Shown: positions 35,508 through 47,349 of the stretch, piece after piece
Layout of the letters: each line of letters begins with the position of its first letter
Numbering within the stretch: position 1 is the stretch's first letter
From: Vanessa cardui
Taxonomy: Eukaryota > Arthropoda > Insecta > Lepidoptera > Nymphalidae
Direction: 5' to 3'
Assembly (NCBI RefSeq): GCF_905220365.1
Contig: NC_061126.1
Span: 10,664,001-10,728,000, forward strand
Length of the DNA stretch: 64,000 bases
Made by a program: the position numbers and the translations under genes
Notes under the pieces: model-generated
What the model saw: the letters and a program-made list of their open reading frames with translations, nothing else
Database searches by the model: none
Told to the model about the DNA's origin: nothing

Positions 35508-35811
35508 AAAGAGCAAAGATGGCCCAGTGGTTAGAACGCGAGCATCTTAACCGATGATTGCGGGTTCAAACCCAGGCAAGCACCGCTGATTCATGTGCTT
35601 AATTTGTCTTTATAATTCATCTCGTGCTCAGCGGTGAAGGAAAACATCGTGAGGAAACCTGCATGTGACAAATTTCATACAAATTCTGCCACATGTGTAT
35701 TCCACCAACCAGCATTGGAACAGCGTGGTGGAATATGTTCCAAACCTTCCCCTTAAAAAAAGGGAGAGGAGGCCTTTAGCCCAGCAGTGGGAATTTACAG
35801 GCTATTACTTT
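35508..35811 (+). mobile_element. Full-length tRNA-derived SINE (family 1) with 15-bp target duplication
   Basis: A box TGGCCCAGTGG at 35520-35530 and B box GGTTCAAACCC at 35563-35573 form the RNA polymerase III promoter. The body is complete and ends 'caggctattactt'. The 15-mer TATAAATAACCTCAA flanks the element at 35493-35507 and 35812-35826 without mismatch. That marks a recent LINE-mediated insertion and fixes both borders. Confidence 0.95.
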
Positions 35812-35826
35812 TATAAATAACCTCAA

Positions 35827-36351
35827 TTATATTGGAAACGTTTAATAAAATCAAAAGTAAAAAACGAAGTATAACAATTACTTGTACTTATTTAATTTCA
35901 TTTGACTAAAACATAATCTGTAACTTTAATTTAATCGAGGGATTACCGATGAGGATCGTTCTCTTTTTATAATTATATTAGTAGTTTAATAGGAATTAAG
36001 TATCGTCTATACGTCGTATATCATACGACATTTTTGTTCTGACTTCCATTACAAAAATATGCAGTCGGGTCAAATCGATATCGGTAAGTAAGAAGAGCAT
36101 ATAAGGCTACAAATCTTTATGAAACGGAAACAATAACATAAACAAATAATAACTTGAATATATTACGAAATAAAGTTTTGCTTTTTTGGCGCACTATCTC
36201 TAAAGTTTCAATGACGACTTCGAGTTGGCACTTAAATAGTTTTTACGTGTAACGTTTTGAGAACTCGAAGAGAAGTTATGTCTCATTTGAATAATGATTG
36301 TGAGTAACTCAGTTAATATGACTTGCGTAAAATCTTTATTTTGAAAAGATT
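35827..36351. other. Unique stretch
   Basis: No recognised feature. Confidence 0.4.
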
Positions 36352-36475
36352 TAATTTGTCTCTATAACAAAGCCAAATAAATCAGATAACACTGTGAGGT
36401 CACCTGCATGAGTAGAATGAAAATGTGCCATATGTGTAAGCATGACCCGCATAAACCACGTGATTGGAGCAAAGC
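36352..36475 (+). mobile_element. Decayed SINE family 1 middle fragment
   Basis: 'tttaatttgtctctataa', 'aacactgtgaggtcacctgc', 'tgccatatgtgta' and 'acccgcata' follow the order of the SINE body with many substitutions. Head and tail are gone. Confidence 0.5.
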
Positions 36476-37855
36476 GAAGCGAGCGAACAAACACACAAAT
36501 CTTCTTTCTAGGATAGGAACGCTCACAGAACCCGTGGGTTCTAATTACGTCAATTAAAACCTAAAACACGTTTCCAGGTACATATTTGACATAAGACTTG
36601 AGAGAATATACGATGCAAGAGATCTTATATAAAGAATATTTCATTTAATTTACTATCAATGTATAAATTAATAACTTTATTAATAGCGAAATGATTTCTT
36701 CCAATCGTATGCAATTATAATAATATACGAATATCAATAAATATATTGTAATCCTCATATAAATATGTCTTAGGAGATAAAGTGTAGTCTGCCGCAATCT
36801 ACGGATGTAATCTCATATTATATTTCAATATCCATTTAAATGTTCTATTGACCACGTTACGTATATGACCACTTATTTACAACTGCATTCTATGTGTAAC
36901 TTAATAAAGTGCATAAAAATACAAGACAATTTATACTTTATACGGTTAATATAAGATTGTTTTTTGATTGCGTTCTATTACAATAACGCCAACGCTTGCT
37001 TGAATCTTTATCATATTTTAACTGTGCATAAATTGTTTTATTTTTTTAAATATTTGCGTGGTACTTGAGTCAATTAAGTTGACAAATATTTAGTCCATAC
37101 ATAATATGGAATAGTTGTTTGTATGAGGAGGATTATCTTTTAATCCTAACTGTACTAAGCAAATCTAGTAAGGGTGGTGTTGTGGTTTTGTTAAGATCTC
37201 GTTATCAATATTAACAATATATATTCCTTGATAAGCACAAGGCTTGTAAGGCCTATATTCTGAGTATAAGATTTAACCAATAAGACCTCACTAGTCTTGT
37301 AGGGGTTACAAAATCTAAAATAATTTTCAAATTTATCGAGTCCTTTGAGAAACATACGTATAACAACAATTTTCTTTAGTGACAGACTAAAAAGTGTCGT
37401 AGTAGAAAAAAATCCTTGTGTAGGCATAACTTCCCCTTATTTTACTTTTTCCCCTTTTCCCGTAATTATTAATCACGAATTATAAATATTAGAGCGCTGT
37501 TTTTATCACCAATTAACGTTTAAGAAATTTCCAAACTTGACGCATTTCACTAATGAGCAACGCTAACTTTAGTGCGCCGTAAAAACGTAACATTTACTTG
37601 ACTTTTATTTACATGCGCGACATGTCCAACTTGGGTGAAATACCCTCCGAAAACGTATAAACAGACGGACAATTTATCGTATTTCTAAGAGACGTTATTG
37701 CTACCACCACGTATGACGCGGTTACAGTCATAATGGGGCGATAAATTACTTCGACGTCTATACTATTTTTGATTTTACTACCATTTGTTTGTACTCTCGT
37801 CTAGTTTGAAACGTGCCCGTCTGTTATTGTTGAAACAGTAGCTCTTATATTTTAA
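36476..37855. other. Unique stretch with a C+G-raised block
   Basis: About 37540-37760 is richer in C+G, contains several CpGs and a 'gggcgataaattac' (Hox/Caudal-like ATAAA core), and matches no repeat I know. It is a candidate conserved non-coding element by appearance only. No gene. Confidence 0.35.
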
Positions 37856-38144
37856 TCACTACATTTTATAAAACAAAGTCCCCGAGCCGCGTCTTTCTGT
37901 CTGATTGTTCGCGATGAAGTCCAAAACTAATGAGCGATTTTTTTAATTTTATGCAGATTTCACTAACAGACAGAAGGATTTATAAGGTCAGTTAAAGTAA
38001 TTTTCTAAGGTTTTTGTGTAAATAAATTAATCTATAACGACAATTTTTAATCATGTCGCAAAAAGCAACAATTATTTTTTAATAAAAAGTAAAAGTGTAA
38101 AAAAAGTTTATGTCCAGCCGTGTGAAGCCGGAATGGGTGACTAG
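37856..38144 (+). mobile_element. Non-autonomous Helitron, family D, complete ends
   Basis: A|TCACTACATTTTATAAAAC at the 5' end (37855/37856) and CTAG|T at the 3' end (38141-38145) are canonical. The start matches the family D 5' end at 2966 (minus). The interior 'gtctttctgtctgattgttc' and pre-terminal 'ccgtgtgaagccgg' are typical. Length 289 bp, no coding sequence. Confidence 0.85.
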
Positions 38145-38467
38145 TATTTGACATAATTTCCAAAAAGTACTTTCAGGAAATACCTGAAATAATTTATGAA
38201 ATTTCCAGGTATTATTGTGTTCAAATAAATAAATCGTTTCAGAGTATTTTTATTAGCAATTAAAATATACCATTCATTTATTTCTTTTTATTGTATTTAA
38301 CTGATGTTTTTGTTATTATTATGAAGGTATTATTATTATTTAAACATCTATTCAGCGTTCTGCTACTAAGAAGTGAATTTTGACCTGTTTAATACCTATG
38401 CTATGAGGATTTATTGTGTATCTATGAAATACGTTTAAAAACAAATAAATATCAATGTAGATTATTA
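38145..38467. other. Unique stretch
   Basis: No recognised feature. It includes the 9-bp target duplication (38459-38467) of the SINE that follows. Confidence 0.4.
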
Positions 38468-38781
38468 AGAGTCGAGATGGCCCAGTGGTTAGAACGCGTA
38501 CATCTTAACCGATGATTGCGGGTTCAAACCCAGGCAAGCACCGCTGATTCATGTGCTTAATTTGTCTTTACAATTCGTCTCGTACTCGGTGGTCAAGGAA
38601 AACATCGTGAGGAAATCTGCATGTGATAAATTTCATAGAAATTCTACCACATGTGTATTCCACCAAACCACATTGGAACAGCGTGGTGGAATATGTTCCT
38701 AACCTTCTCCTCTAAGGGAGAGGCGGCCTTTAGCCCAGCAGTGAGAATTTACAGTCTGTTGTTGTTGTTTTGTTGTTGTTG
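38468..38781 (+). mobile_element. Full-length tRNA-derived SINE (family 1), TTG tail
   Basis: A box TGGCCCAGTGG at 38478-38488 and B box GGTTCAAACCC at 38521-38531. The body is complete and the tail is TTG units interrupted by TTTTG (about 38757-38780). The 9-mer AGATTATTA flanks it at 38459-38467 and 38782-38790. The minus-strand frame at 38699-38887 is SINE tail plus flank. Confidence 0.92.
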
Positions 38782-38790
38782 AGATTATTA

Positions 38791-40341
38791 CAAACCAAAT
38801 CTTATATTGATCAGTATTATTTCGTAATTTTCTTACATTAAATAAAATAAATATTCGACAAAATCGCATACAACAACAGAACAACATTACTCTGATCGCA
38901 ATCTAAGTAGCTAAATCACTTGTGTTTGAAAAATCAGAAATAACAACGGTACCACAAACATTCAGACCAAAGACAATATAGAAAAATAAAGTGCCGTTCA
39001 AAAACCAAAATCCTCAATTATCCTATCGTATAATTATTATATAATTTTATGACCTCGAACAAACGATGAAGTTAAAATTTAAATATCCACAATCCCCACA
39101 CCGTCACAGTGCAGGGAAAGTCCACTAAAATTACTTTCTAACATGACTCGGGAACGTAATCGAATTGTGGATGGACTACGGCACGCCCCCAGTTTAATTG
39201 TTCGCTGCACTGAGATATGAACCAAGTCACATCGTTTTATACATTTAGATGCATTCGAAAATCCTTACAGCTTGTTAATACATTACTATAAGGAACTTAT
39301 TCGCGCATTATTAATTAAGAATGGCAATAGTAAGTATCGGTCTTCACTGCTTGCCAAATGTAAAATAACCTTTTTGTGGGGAAGGAAACAAACAATAGGT
39401 TAAGTAGTTAGGTATCAAAACTTATAATTCACGATTTATTTCTCGCAGAAACTTCAATACTGTCAATAACTTAAGTAGTATTACGTGACGTTGATACTGC
39501 TCATTAAAAGGTCCCAAAAGGTAAAGAGTAGGATATGGAATTGAAGCGACCATCAAATTGTCCATCTATTATGTCAAACTACTAATTTTTTTTTCAAATC
39601 CGTTAATAAGAAACGATTCGATAATTTCCTGAAAGTATTAAAATAAACCGTGCTACTTACTTTCATATAATTTATTTATAATTCCTTGCTTGCATTAATT
39701 ACTTGCATATAAATAACGCAAAAAGTATGATAAGGCTCTTTCTATGTTGAGTTATTAAAAATCTACTAAATTAGTGAAATACGTGAGCTTGTCTTAATAA
39801 TTTTATTTATAATATACATATGTGTGTGTACTGTTATTTAATTTGTTATCGCCGTAAAATATCTGAGTCATAATAATAAAAAAAACAAACATCGTTATAA
39901 TTTTAATTAAACAAGTCGTTATCTTAACTAGTGATGATAAAACAAATTTATTAACGAAAGATTAAATCGATCGACGTTACTCTATAATGACTCATACATC
40001 CCCTTAACTCATAAACTTACAAAAGATCACTAATAGGTATTAAGTATAATTGCAATTTCATCTCACCCCTTTGCTGACTTGCACTGACCACAGGAAACGG
40101 GGATTCAGTTGCAAGTCATCCATGTAGGAAGCGTGTGTGAACCGTTTACATAGTTCCGTAACTATATGTTTAAAAAAATAATTTCAAAATCTCATAAAAA
40201 AAAATCACATGTAAACTTCTTGGTAATTTTGAAAACAGGTTCTAATAATTCCGATACCAAAATTTTGACTTTTTATTCGATTCACTAATATTATTGTTAT
40301 TAAAATATAGTGGAGACTGTAAGGAAAACTTATTACATTGC
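38791..40341. other. Unique stretch
   Basis: No gene or repeat recognised. Confidence 0.45.
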
Positions 40342-40412
40342 AAACAACAACAACAGCCTGCCAATTTTCCACTGCTGGGCCAAGGCCTCCTCTCCCTTTG
40401 AGGAGAAGGTTT
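40342..40412 (-). mobile_element. SINE family 1, 3' end only
   Basis: CAA units (rc of the TTG tail), then 'cactgctgggccaaggcctc' and 'ctttgaggagaaggttt'. This is the last roughly 70 bp of the SINE, a strongly 5'-truncated insertion. Confidence 0.8.
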
Positions 40413-42609
40413 AAATATATTATTATATTGTATAAATAGACACAATTAAAGCTTACAAACCATTACCTATTCGTACATTTATTAGTGAAATATCTGATAT
40501 AAAACAAATCTGCATTGGCCGTATCCGTTCGAAACGATAAAGTGTAAACGTACTCGAAGGATCCTATTATATTGGAGGAAGTCGACAAAGGCGAGGAATC
40601 AGTGTACAATGAATAAATGCAAGTAACTGCCGTGTGTATAATAGAACATATTACGTCTTAATGGACAGTAACAATTTTATTTGTTTATAGTAAACATTGT
40701 TTACTAAATTTATAGGTGATAGGTAACCCTTTATTGGGCAATAATACGCGTTTTTATAGCGACATATATTTATTTCCTTTGGTTATAAACGATTTAAGGT
40801 TCAATAGAAGGAAAGATTATTCGATATTTTTTGTATGTATTACCTTAACTATTTCAAACATAATTATTTTATGCTATGATCAGCTTAAATCATTGAAACA
40901 AAGATATTGAATTTTTCAATAGATCAGTAAATATTTTTCTTGTAAAGAACACAGTAAACTATATTTTATTTTTCCCGTATTTCGTATCAAATATCATCTG
41001 ATTCTTTAAACATATTTTTTATAATAATTCATATTTGCCTTTAATATCAAGAACCGGATCAATAATAATAATAATTAAGGCATTTATGAAAACCCTGTGG
41101 TATTTGCCTGATTAACCTAAAATTTATCATATAACTTATATCTCCATATAAAAAAAACAAATTTAAAAACCTGTCAAATAACAACTTAATCCAGTTGTAT
41201 TTACGAGCATATGGCCAATAAACAAGCAGATAAACGCTCACAAAATGACTCGATAGATCCGTTCTAGTGGTGGTCCATTCAACAATTTACGATAAATTCA
41301 ATGGAAATGACTGTAGTAACGAATAATTAGATAATATCAAGTTACTAATACTTAAGATTTTTTTCTATAGAATAAATCATCATTATTCTTCGAGCATCGC
41401 GAAACGAAAAGTCCACTAACACACGAGTTCATCGTGTAATATCCCTATAAGCTCAAAAATTTTTTTAAAAAAGATAAAAACAATCAAAAAATTTATCGCA
41501 TAATATGCTGTTTATAGGCCGAAGTACGAAATTGTAAGTCCTGAAAACTAGTTAAAAGCTTGGATTCTGAGTTTCATCTCCATTCAATGTGACTACGAAA
41601 ATATAGACAATCTATTCTTACGCTTATAATAACTTGTACATTAAAAAAACGGAGAAATGTTTTACATGTCGCCGAAAATAGAATTTTGTAGAGTTTGACT
41701 TTTGAGTTTATAAAAAAAAAAACATTTAATTTGTCGGGCAAATAACACGTGGAAGGTACAATGAAATAATAATACCTCAAAGATCCATACGTGGTTAATT
41801 ATTATTCGACCCTGTTGATATCTTGGCGGTATTTGAGTGGTCTCCGTAATAAGAGCGTAGGCGACGGGACACAGTGTGCGGTCTGAATGCCGGTCAACCG
41901 ATAAATCACTCTATCCTTTGAAAAATCAATCCTATTGTAAAGTAACAGAGTTCAAATTTAAAAATATATATCCAATTTATAAGCGCTCAATTTCTCCAAA
42001 TATATTCCAATTAAATTTCAACTTTATTCGTCACAATTAAAGTTTAATTTAGCTTGTTATTTCGTGATTTACACTATTAAAATAATGGGAGCTCATAAGG
42101 GGATCCCTGTAATTTCTCACGTGTTTTGTCCTTTATTTATTGTTGTGTAGCAAATAAGGCTACTGTGTCTCTTTGTTGGATACTAAGACGCCCTGAGACG
42201 TTTGCTCCTTTACTGTTATAAAGCTTGCTTCACTTAGATTATGTTTGTTTGAGTCCAAAATTTGGTTTTCCTTTGATTAGATTATTTATAATTCAAAGAT
42301 GTGAAAATTTACTGCAGTTATATTTTTCTTTAGTCTAGTTTTATGAATTAAGGAAATTGAAATAGAGTGGTTATCGATAGAACAGGGAATAGCTATATCA
42401 TCTTAACATTATGTTTCTTAAGTGATTTTTTAAGGCAGAAAGATGTTTTTGTTTAACACGTTCTTATCAAAATAATCAATGCCAGCACTTTAACAATCCG
42501 TAAAAAGATTTTACATTAGGGAAGTGGAAAATGAATGTATTATCATGTACATGATTAACTGTTTGATTCTACTTATGTCCTAGAATAACTACTTCAATAG
42601 TTACAGCCA
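40413..42609. other. Unique stretch
   Basis: No gene or repeat recognised. A slightly C+G-raised patch lies near 41830-41900. Frames of 60-68 codons are A+T-driven. Confidence 0.45.
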
Positions 42610-42895
42610 AGATGACAAATTGATTAAAATGCGTACACCTTAATCTGTGAGTATCAAATCCAATTTTTTTTATGGCATATGTGGCAAACGAGCAGGAGGC
42701 TCACCCGATGGAAAGTTACTACCACCGCCCATGGACATCTGCAACACCAGGGGGATTGCGGGTGCGTTGTCGGCCTTATTTATTTCTTTAGCATAATTGG
42801 TTTTCACTGTTGATTCACATCAGTATGAACATCGTCAATCGAACGGGAACCCACGTGTGTCAAATTTGGTTGAAATTCTGCCACATATGTATTGA
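42610..42895 (+). mobile_element. Decayed SINE family 1 interrupted by family C repeat
   Basis: 'gatgacaaattgattaaaat' with 'gcgtacaccttaat' is a mutated SINE head, and 'gaacatcgt', 'acgtgtgtcaaattt', 'gaaattctgccacatatgta' (about 42825-42890) is the SINE middle. Between them 42664-42778 is a family C repeat. The order fits insertion of C into an older SINE. Confidence 0.5.
42664..42778 (+). mobile_element. Interspersed repeat, family C
   Basis: PolyT then 'atggcatatgtggcaaacga', 'gcaggaggctcacccgatgg', 'actaccaccgcccatggaca' and 'gggtgcgttgtcggcctta'. I recognise this as a common lepidopteran repeat of unclear class. A longer copy lies at 47142-47349. Confidence 0.7.
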
Positions 42896-43347
42896 TCAAT
42901 TACGTATACGTATAATTGGTGTGATGTGGTCGATGTGAGTTATCTATAGGTGATGTTATTATACAATATTAATATTTTTGTGTATTTTTAAAAAACATAA
43001 ATTGTCTGATATAATTGTACTATAATTTTGTCTGTTATAATTAAGGTCTACGACCGGAAATATTGAGCCTGATAAATGAAAAATATAAATGGTTTCATAA
43101 TCAAATCACAGGGAACATTAAAAAAATCTATTTAGCAATGACATTGTAAATTGATGATTTTGGAAGACAGCTACTGAGATGTAATTTCATTAAAGGTCCC
43201 CTTATAGATATCCCGCCTGTTACGATCTGTTAGCGGTATCCATTCTATCTGTCAAAGAAATTATATTAATATCTGAACACATTAGATGAGATTAATGATT
43301 TCTTTGCAAATATTTCCTATATACGAGTATATGACAAGTCTATTATT
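42896..43347. other. Unique stretch
   Basis: No recognised feature. Confidence 0.4.
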
Positions 43348-43419
43348 ATTTTTATGCTAACGCTATTCAGCTGAGCAAATGGGTCACCTTATGGTAAGTG
43401 GTCACCACTTCCCATATAT
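43348..43419 (-). mobile_element. Family B repeat, 3'-end fragment
   Basis: 'gagcaaatgggtcacctt' and 'atggtaagtggtcaccactt' match the 3' end of family B in reverse. Only about 70 bp remain. Confidence 0.6.
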
Positions 43420-44013
43420 TACTTAGAAACACAAATAAGTGTTTGTATAAGAAAATATAATATGAATAAAAAAATAATAATGATATCTAGTAAGACACAG
43501 TTATATTTTGGAATATTACACTTTAAATTTACATCCATATCGCAGCAAGATAAATTGTCAATAAAAATTTAAATATTTTATGCAATTTCGAACTTTAAGG
43601 CAATTGTAATAAGGTTTATATATGTAGATTCATTCCAGAATGACTTGATAATTTAAGCTTTATACAAGTCTAACAGGTGAAGTCATGATGTGTTCTAGTT
43701 TATATCAAGTATCATCGTATTAAAATCATTAAGTACGCATTTAAAACGGGAATTTATTTTCAAATACACTGCAATTATTGGCCATGCCATGAATATCGTA
43801 TAATTTATTTTGTAATTTATGTATATACTTTGTTGCAAATTTAAACTTAACGTTAAATATAAATCATTCCTTCTGTATACGAATAAAATTGACATGGTAA
43901 TTGGTGGAAATTTATAGAATTGTTGTATAGCAGCGCCAGCTATCGGAGGCTTTCAAAGAAATTTATAACATAAAAACCTTCCTAATCATTCATAATTTGT
44001 ATAATACAGTATA
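43420..44013. other. Unique stretch
   Basis: No recognised feature; a 66-codon minus-strand frame at 43695-43895 has no motif. Confidence 0.4.
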
Positions 44014-44504
44014 CTATCGACCCGCTCCAGCTTCAGACGGGTGCAATGCTAGTACTTAATGTATTATAAGAATGTCTTACAACGTTCACAGCGTTTTCGT
44101 CCTAAAACAGTACAAACTCCCTGCATTTTAAATCTGTAACATCTTTGAAAATATTCATTTAAAATACAAGCTGTAAAGGGCCTATATTGACTTCATATTG
44201 ATCGATATTAAATGTACAATTTATTTAAGGAACTTAATTGTATAAGGGTTAATTATTTATTTTGATATAATATCTCATCGGGCTCAGCCGGCGTTTGCAC
44301 TGTAAGTTCAAAAATGTTTTTATTTGCGACTTCGCTTTATAAACCTGTACAATAATCAGTATTTACTATATTTTACATGCATTATACAAGTAAACCTTCC
44401 TCTTGAATCAATATATCTATTGAAAATTAACTACTTTGTCAATCAAGATCTAAGTACCTAAGGTCAGACAGCAGTAAGCGACTTTATTTTATACTATGTA
44501 CAGA
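44014..44504 (-). mobile_element. Non-autonomous Helitron, family D
   Basis: On the plus strand it opens 'ctatcgacccgctccagctt' (degraded 3' CTAG end), shares 'catctttgaaaatattcatt', 'gctcagccggcgtttgcact' and 'accttcctcttgaatca' with 28567-29172, and closes 'gcgactttattttatactat', the rc of the family D 5' end. Length 491 bp, both termini slightly mutated. Confidence 0.7.
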
Positions 44505-44660
44505 ACATAATTTGCATATATGTAGTATATATCACTTTTGTCATTCTAATTTTGAGTTTATTTAAGAAATCAATAAGAAGTAACCAGTCAATATTGAATC
44601 CGTTGCTTTAATATTATTTAAATGTACTTAATGTTGTCTTAAATTTTCGCGATTATTACA

Positions 44661-44830
44661 CATTTAAATAAAACTAATTATAACGGATGAATCGCGTATA
44701 TTAATTATTTTTAAACATCCCGACGTTTCGAGCACTTTGCAGTGTTCTTGGTCACGGGTAGACTGTGACTGTCAGTCTACCCGTGACTTACTGACGCGAT
44801 TCATCCGTTATAATTAGTTTTATTTAAATG
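44661..44830. mobile_element. MITE-like element with 36-bp perfect inverted ends
   Basis: The ends 44661-44696 and 44795-44830 are perfect reverse complements. Their outer ATTTAAAT (44662-44669 and 44822-44829) is itself palindromic, so part may be an 8-bp target duplication (as in hAT elements), leaving about 27-bp TIRs. Inside is a second perfect hairpin, GTCACGGGTAGACTG (44751-44765) with CAGTCTACCCGTGAC (44773-44787). The phrase 'cgacgtttcgagcacttt' is one I associate with a repeated lepidopteran element. It has no coding sequence. Confidence 0.75.
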
Positions 44831-45158
44831 TACTTTGTAAATATCACCTGTTAATAGATGGTAATTGACCAATTGAATGAAGTTTCGAGTCAATATTTGT
44901 TTTGATGACTTTTCTGTATTCGAATATATTTCGTTTGTTTAAACGAAAAATTATTTGTTTACAGAAATTTGTTGGAATTTGAAGTTATTCTATGACCTCG
45001 TACGATTCAATTGTACATAATTTCAAATAAAAAAGCTTTCTAACATTAAAGAAGCTATAAATTTAAATGATCACTAACTTCAATTTATTGATACTTTTTT
45101 TATTAACAGTATTGTTGGTAGCTGGCTAATAGGGTTATTGATCCCGAAATACGAACAA
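44831..45158. other. Unique stretch
   Basis: No recognised feature. Confidence 0.4.
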
Positions 45159-45271
45159 TTATATGTGTATTCCACCAACCCAACAACAGCGGAATATGTT
45201 CGAAACCTTCTCAAAGGGAGAAGAAGACTAAGCCCAGCAGTGGGAAAATTTACAGGCTCTTGTTGTTGTTG
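45159..45271 (+). mobile_element. SINE family 1, 3' part with TTG tail
   Basis: 'atgtgtattccaccaaccca' through 'ggaatatgttcgaaaccttc', 'actaagcccagcagtgggaa' to the TTG tail at 45258-45271. It lacks the head. The 'cagcgtggtg' block is partly deleted. Confidence 0.8.
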
Positions 45272-47141
45272 ATTACATTACTATTTACTTACACGGCACT
45301 TTATTTATTATATTACAGCGGATATATTTCTTTGTAATGTCGATTAAGTCTTAATACTAACAATGATTGTAACATTTTAAATGTTAAAAGTAATATTCTA
45401 AAAATGGTAAAATCAAATAAAAAATTATCAATGAACGAAAGCCGCAGTTGACTGTCTATTTTCTATTGAGTATACTTATATGATTTGTGAAATAGTTCGT
45501 ACTATTCGCAGAAATCCACGGACTATTTATAAGCCCAGTAATCTTAGTTCCTTTAAATAACCTGAATCATATGTTATCCGTTTCGAGGCCTCGTTCGTGT
45601 ATTGATTTCAATTTTGACTTAAATTATCAGATCTGTTAATTTACGTGGGTAATTTTCTGTAACAATAAATTAATAATTATTAATATAGACATTTATATAG
45701 TTGAGACAATCATATTTTTTTTATATGAAATAATATAAAAAATACTGTTTATTTATCTTTTCATCTATGAAATCATAAATGTAACATTTAAAATTGCTTA
45801 AAACTCGCAATCTCAATATTAAGTTTACATTTCATGACATACTTAACAATCAATTTATTACAAAAGTTTAATCATAGTTTTACAAAAATAAACCTTAACG
45901 TCAAATCTTAAGGATTAATATTAATTAATTAATTCCATGTAATTTCAGTAAAAAAGAAACCACTTCAAAAGTAAAAGTAATCACTTATGTTATTGTAAAC
46001 AAAATCTAGACAATACATTACCGCTGACAGCAAGCACGGAGCTTCTATTGTTGACTGTCTGTCGTTGTCCGTCGAGCAAACATGATTTGTAGAAATAGCA
46101 AGAAATTACTGATTCACTTTGTCTATAGACACTATCCAAAGGTCCCATTCTATGATTGCAATACTTTGAAAGCAAGAAACTACTCCTTTTTCAAAGTATT
46201 ATAGTCCTGCTTTTGTAATGAATCTCGCTGTAAATATATAAATTACTTGCTCGCTTAATGAAATGTTAAAACGCAAGTTCCTTATACTCAAGGCGGTAAA
46301 TACTCGAACTCATTTAGAGAATTATCTTGTTATGAAATATACAAAACGAGAGAACAAAAATAATCCCAATAGTCATGGAAGTATTAGTCACTAGGAAAGG
46401 TGAAATCTACAACCAAAGAAGCTTATAACAATAACTAATGCGCTAATAAATTTGGCAATTAAAATATTACGTAATTCTTAAGTGTGACATATAAGTGCCA
46501 ATGACTCATCGCTAATATCACGTTACAAAAATAGTTGCGGTTTCCTTTGATTATTTCTTATTTAATATTGGGATTTTTGTCCAAAAGGTCCCATAACTTT
46601 GATTTTAAAAGTAATAATTATAAAACATATATTCATTTAATATAAGGCCCATTTTCGATACCCAATATCCAAAAGAAATTTATGAAAATGGAACAAGTTT
46701 AACTAGATCTAGAATTATATGAAGCCGAAAAAAAATTACAATAACATTTTCGTATAAGCCTTTTAAATTATTTTATGATAAAACGGCAACCGTGAAATTG
46801 AACGAGCCCAGACAAGAGGTTATCGTTTGTAGATCTTTCTATAACAAGACGAGGATAATATAAAAACCACAAATATTCTAAAAAGTCATATCAATTTACT
46901 CACGGTTTTTGACCTCATGTTAAGGAGAAGACAACTGTGTATTAATTCATTCAATTTTAAGAGGTTTTTAATTTTGTAACATTTTAATTTTGTACATTTG
47001 TACGTACATTGTATTAAAAAAAACCACTAACCACAGCAGAATAAGTAAATTAAATTAGTGGGAACAGTGCTGTTGCATTTTTGGGTAATTTTAATATATT
47101 CTTTACGGAAAATATGAATTCCTGGACAACATAGATAGATA
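45272..47141. other. Unique stretch with a hairpin
   Basis: Contains the 12-bp-stem hairpin at 46160-46200. No gene; the 61-codon minus-strand frame at 45990-46175 has no motif. Confidence 0.45.
46160..46200. repeat. Hairpin with 12-bp perfect stem
   Basis: AATACTTTGAAA (46160-46171) pairs with TTTCAAAGTATT (46189-46200) across a 17-nt loop. Stem too short for a miRNA precursor. The loop resembles 'gcaagaaactac...' of LINE family F, so it may be a rearranged fragment. Confidence 0.55.
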
Positions 47142-47349
47142 TTTTTATGCAATAGGTGGCAAAAGAGCAGGAAGCTCACCTGATGGAGAGTACGACTACC
47201 ACCGACCATAGATTCTGCAATACCAAGTCTCTTGCAGGTGAAGTGCATGTCTTTAAGAAATGTGAAACCACTTTTCTTACAGATTCCCAAGATCCACAGA
47301 GTGGTTATGCGAGGAAGGAAATGCCTTAAAATCTCGCTGTTGTGAATTT
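47142..47349 (+). mobile_element. Interspersed repeat, family C, longer copy
   Basis: 'tgcaataggtggcaaaagag', 'caggaagctcacctgatgga', 'gactaccaccgaccatag' then 'gattcccaagatccacagag' and 'aatgccttaaaatctcgctg' follow the family order further than the 42664 copy. Substituted throughout. The 87-codon minus-strand frame across it is not a gene. Confidence 0.6.

Noticed and set aside
35520..35573. tRNA gene from A and B boxes
   Set aside because: The boxes belong to a SINE head; there is no acceptor stem closing after the B box and the SINE body follows directly.
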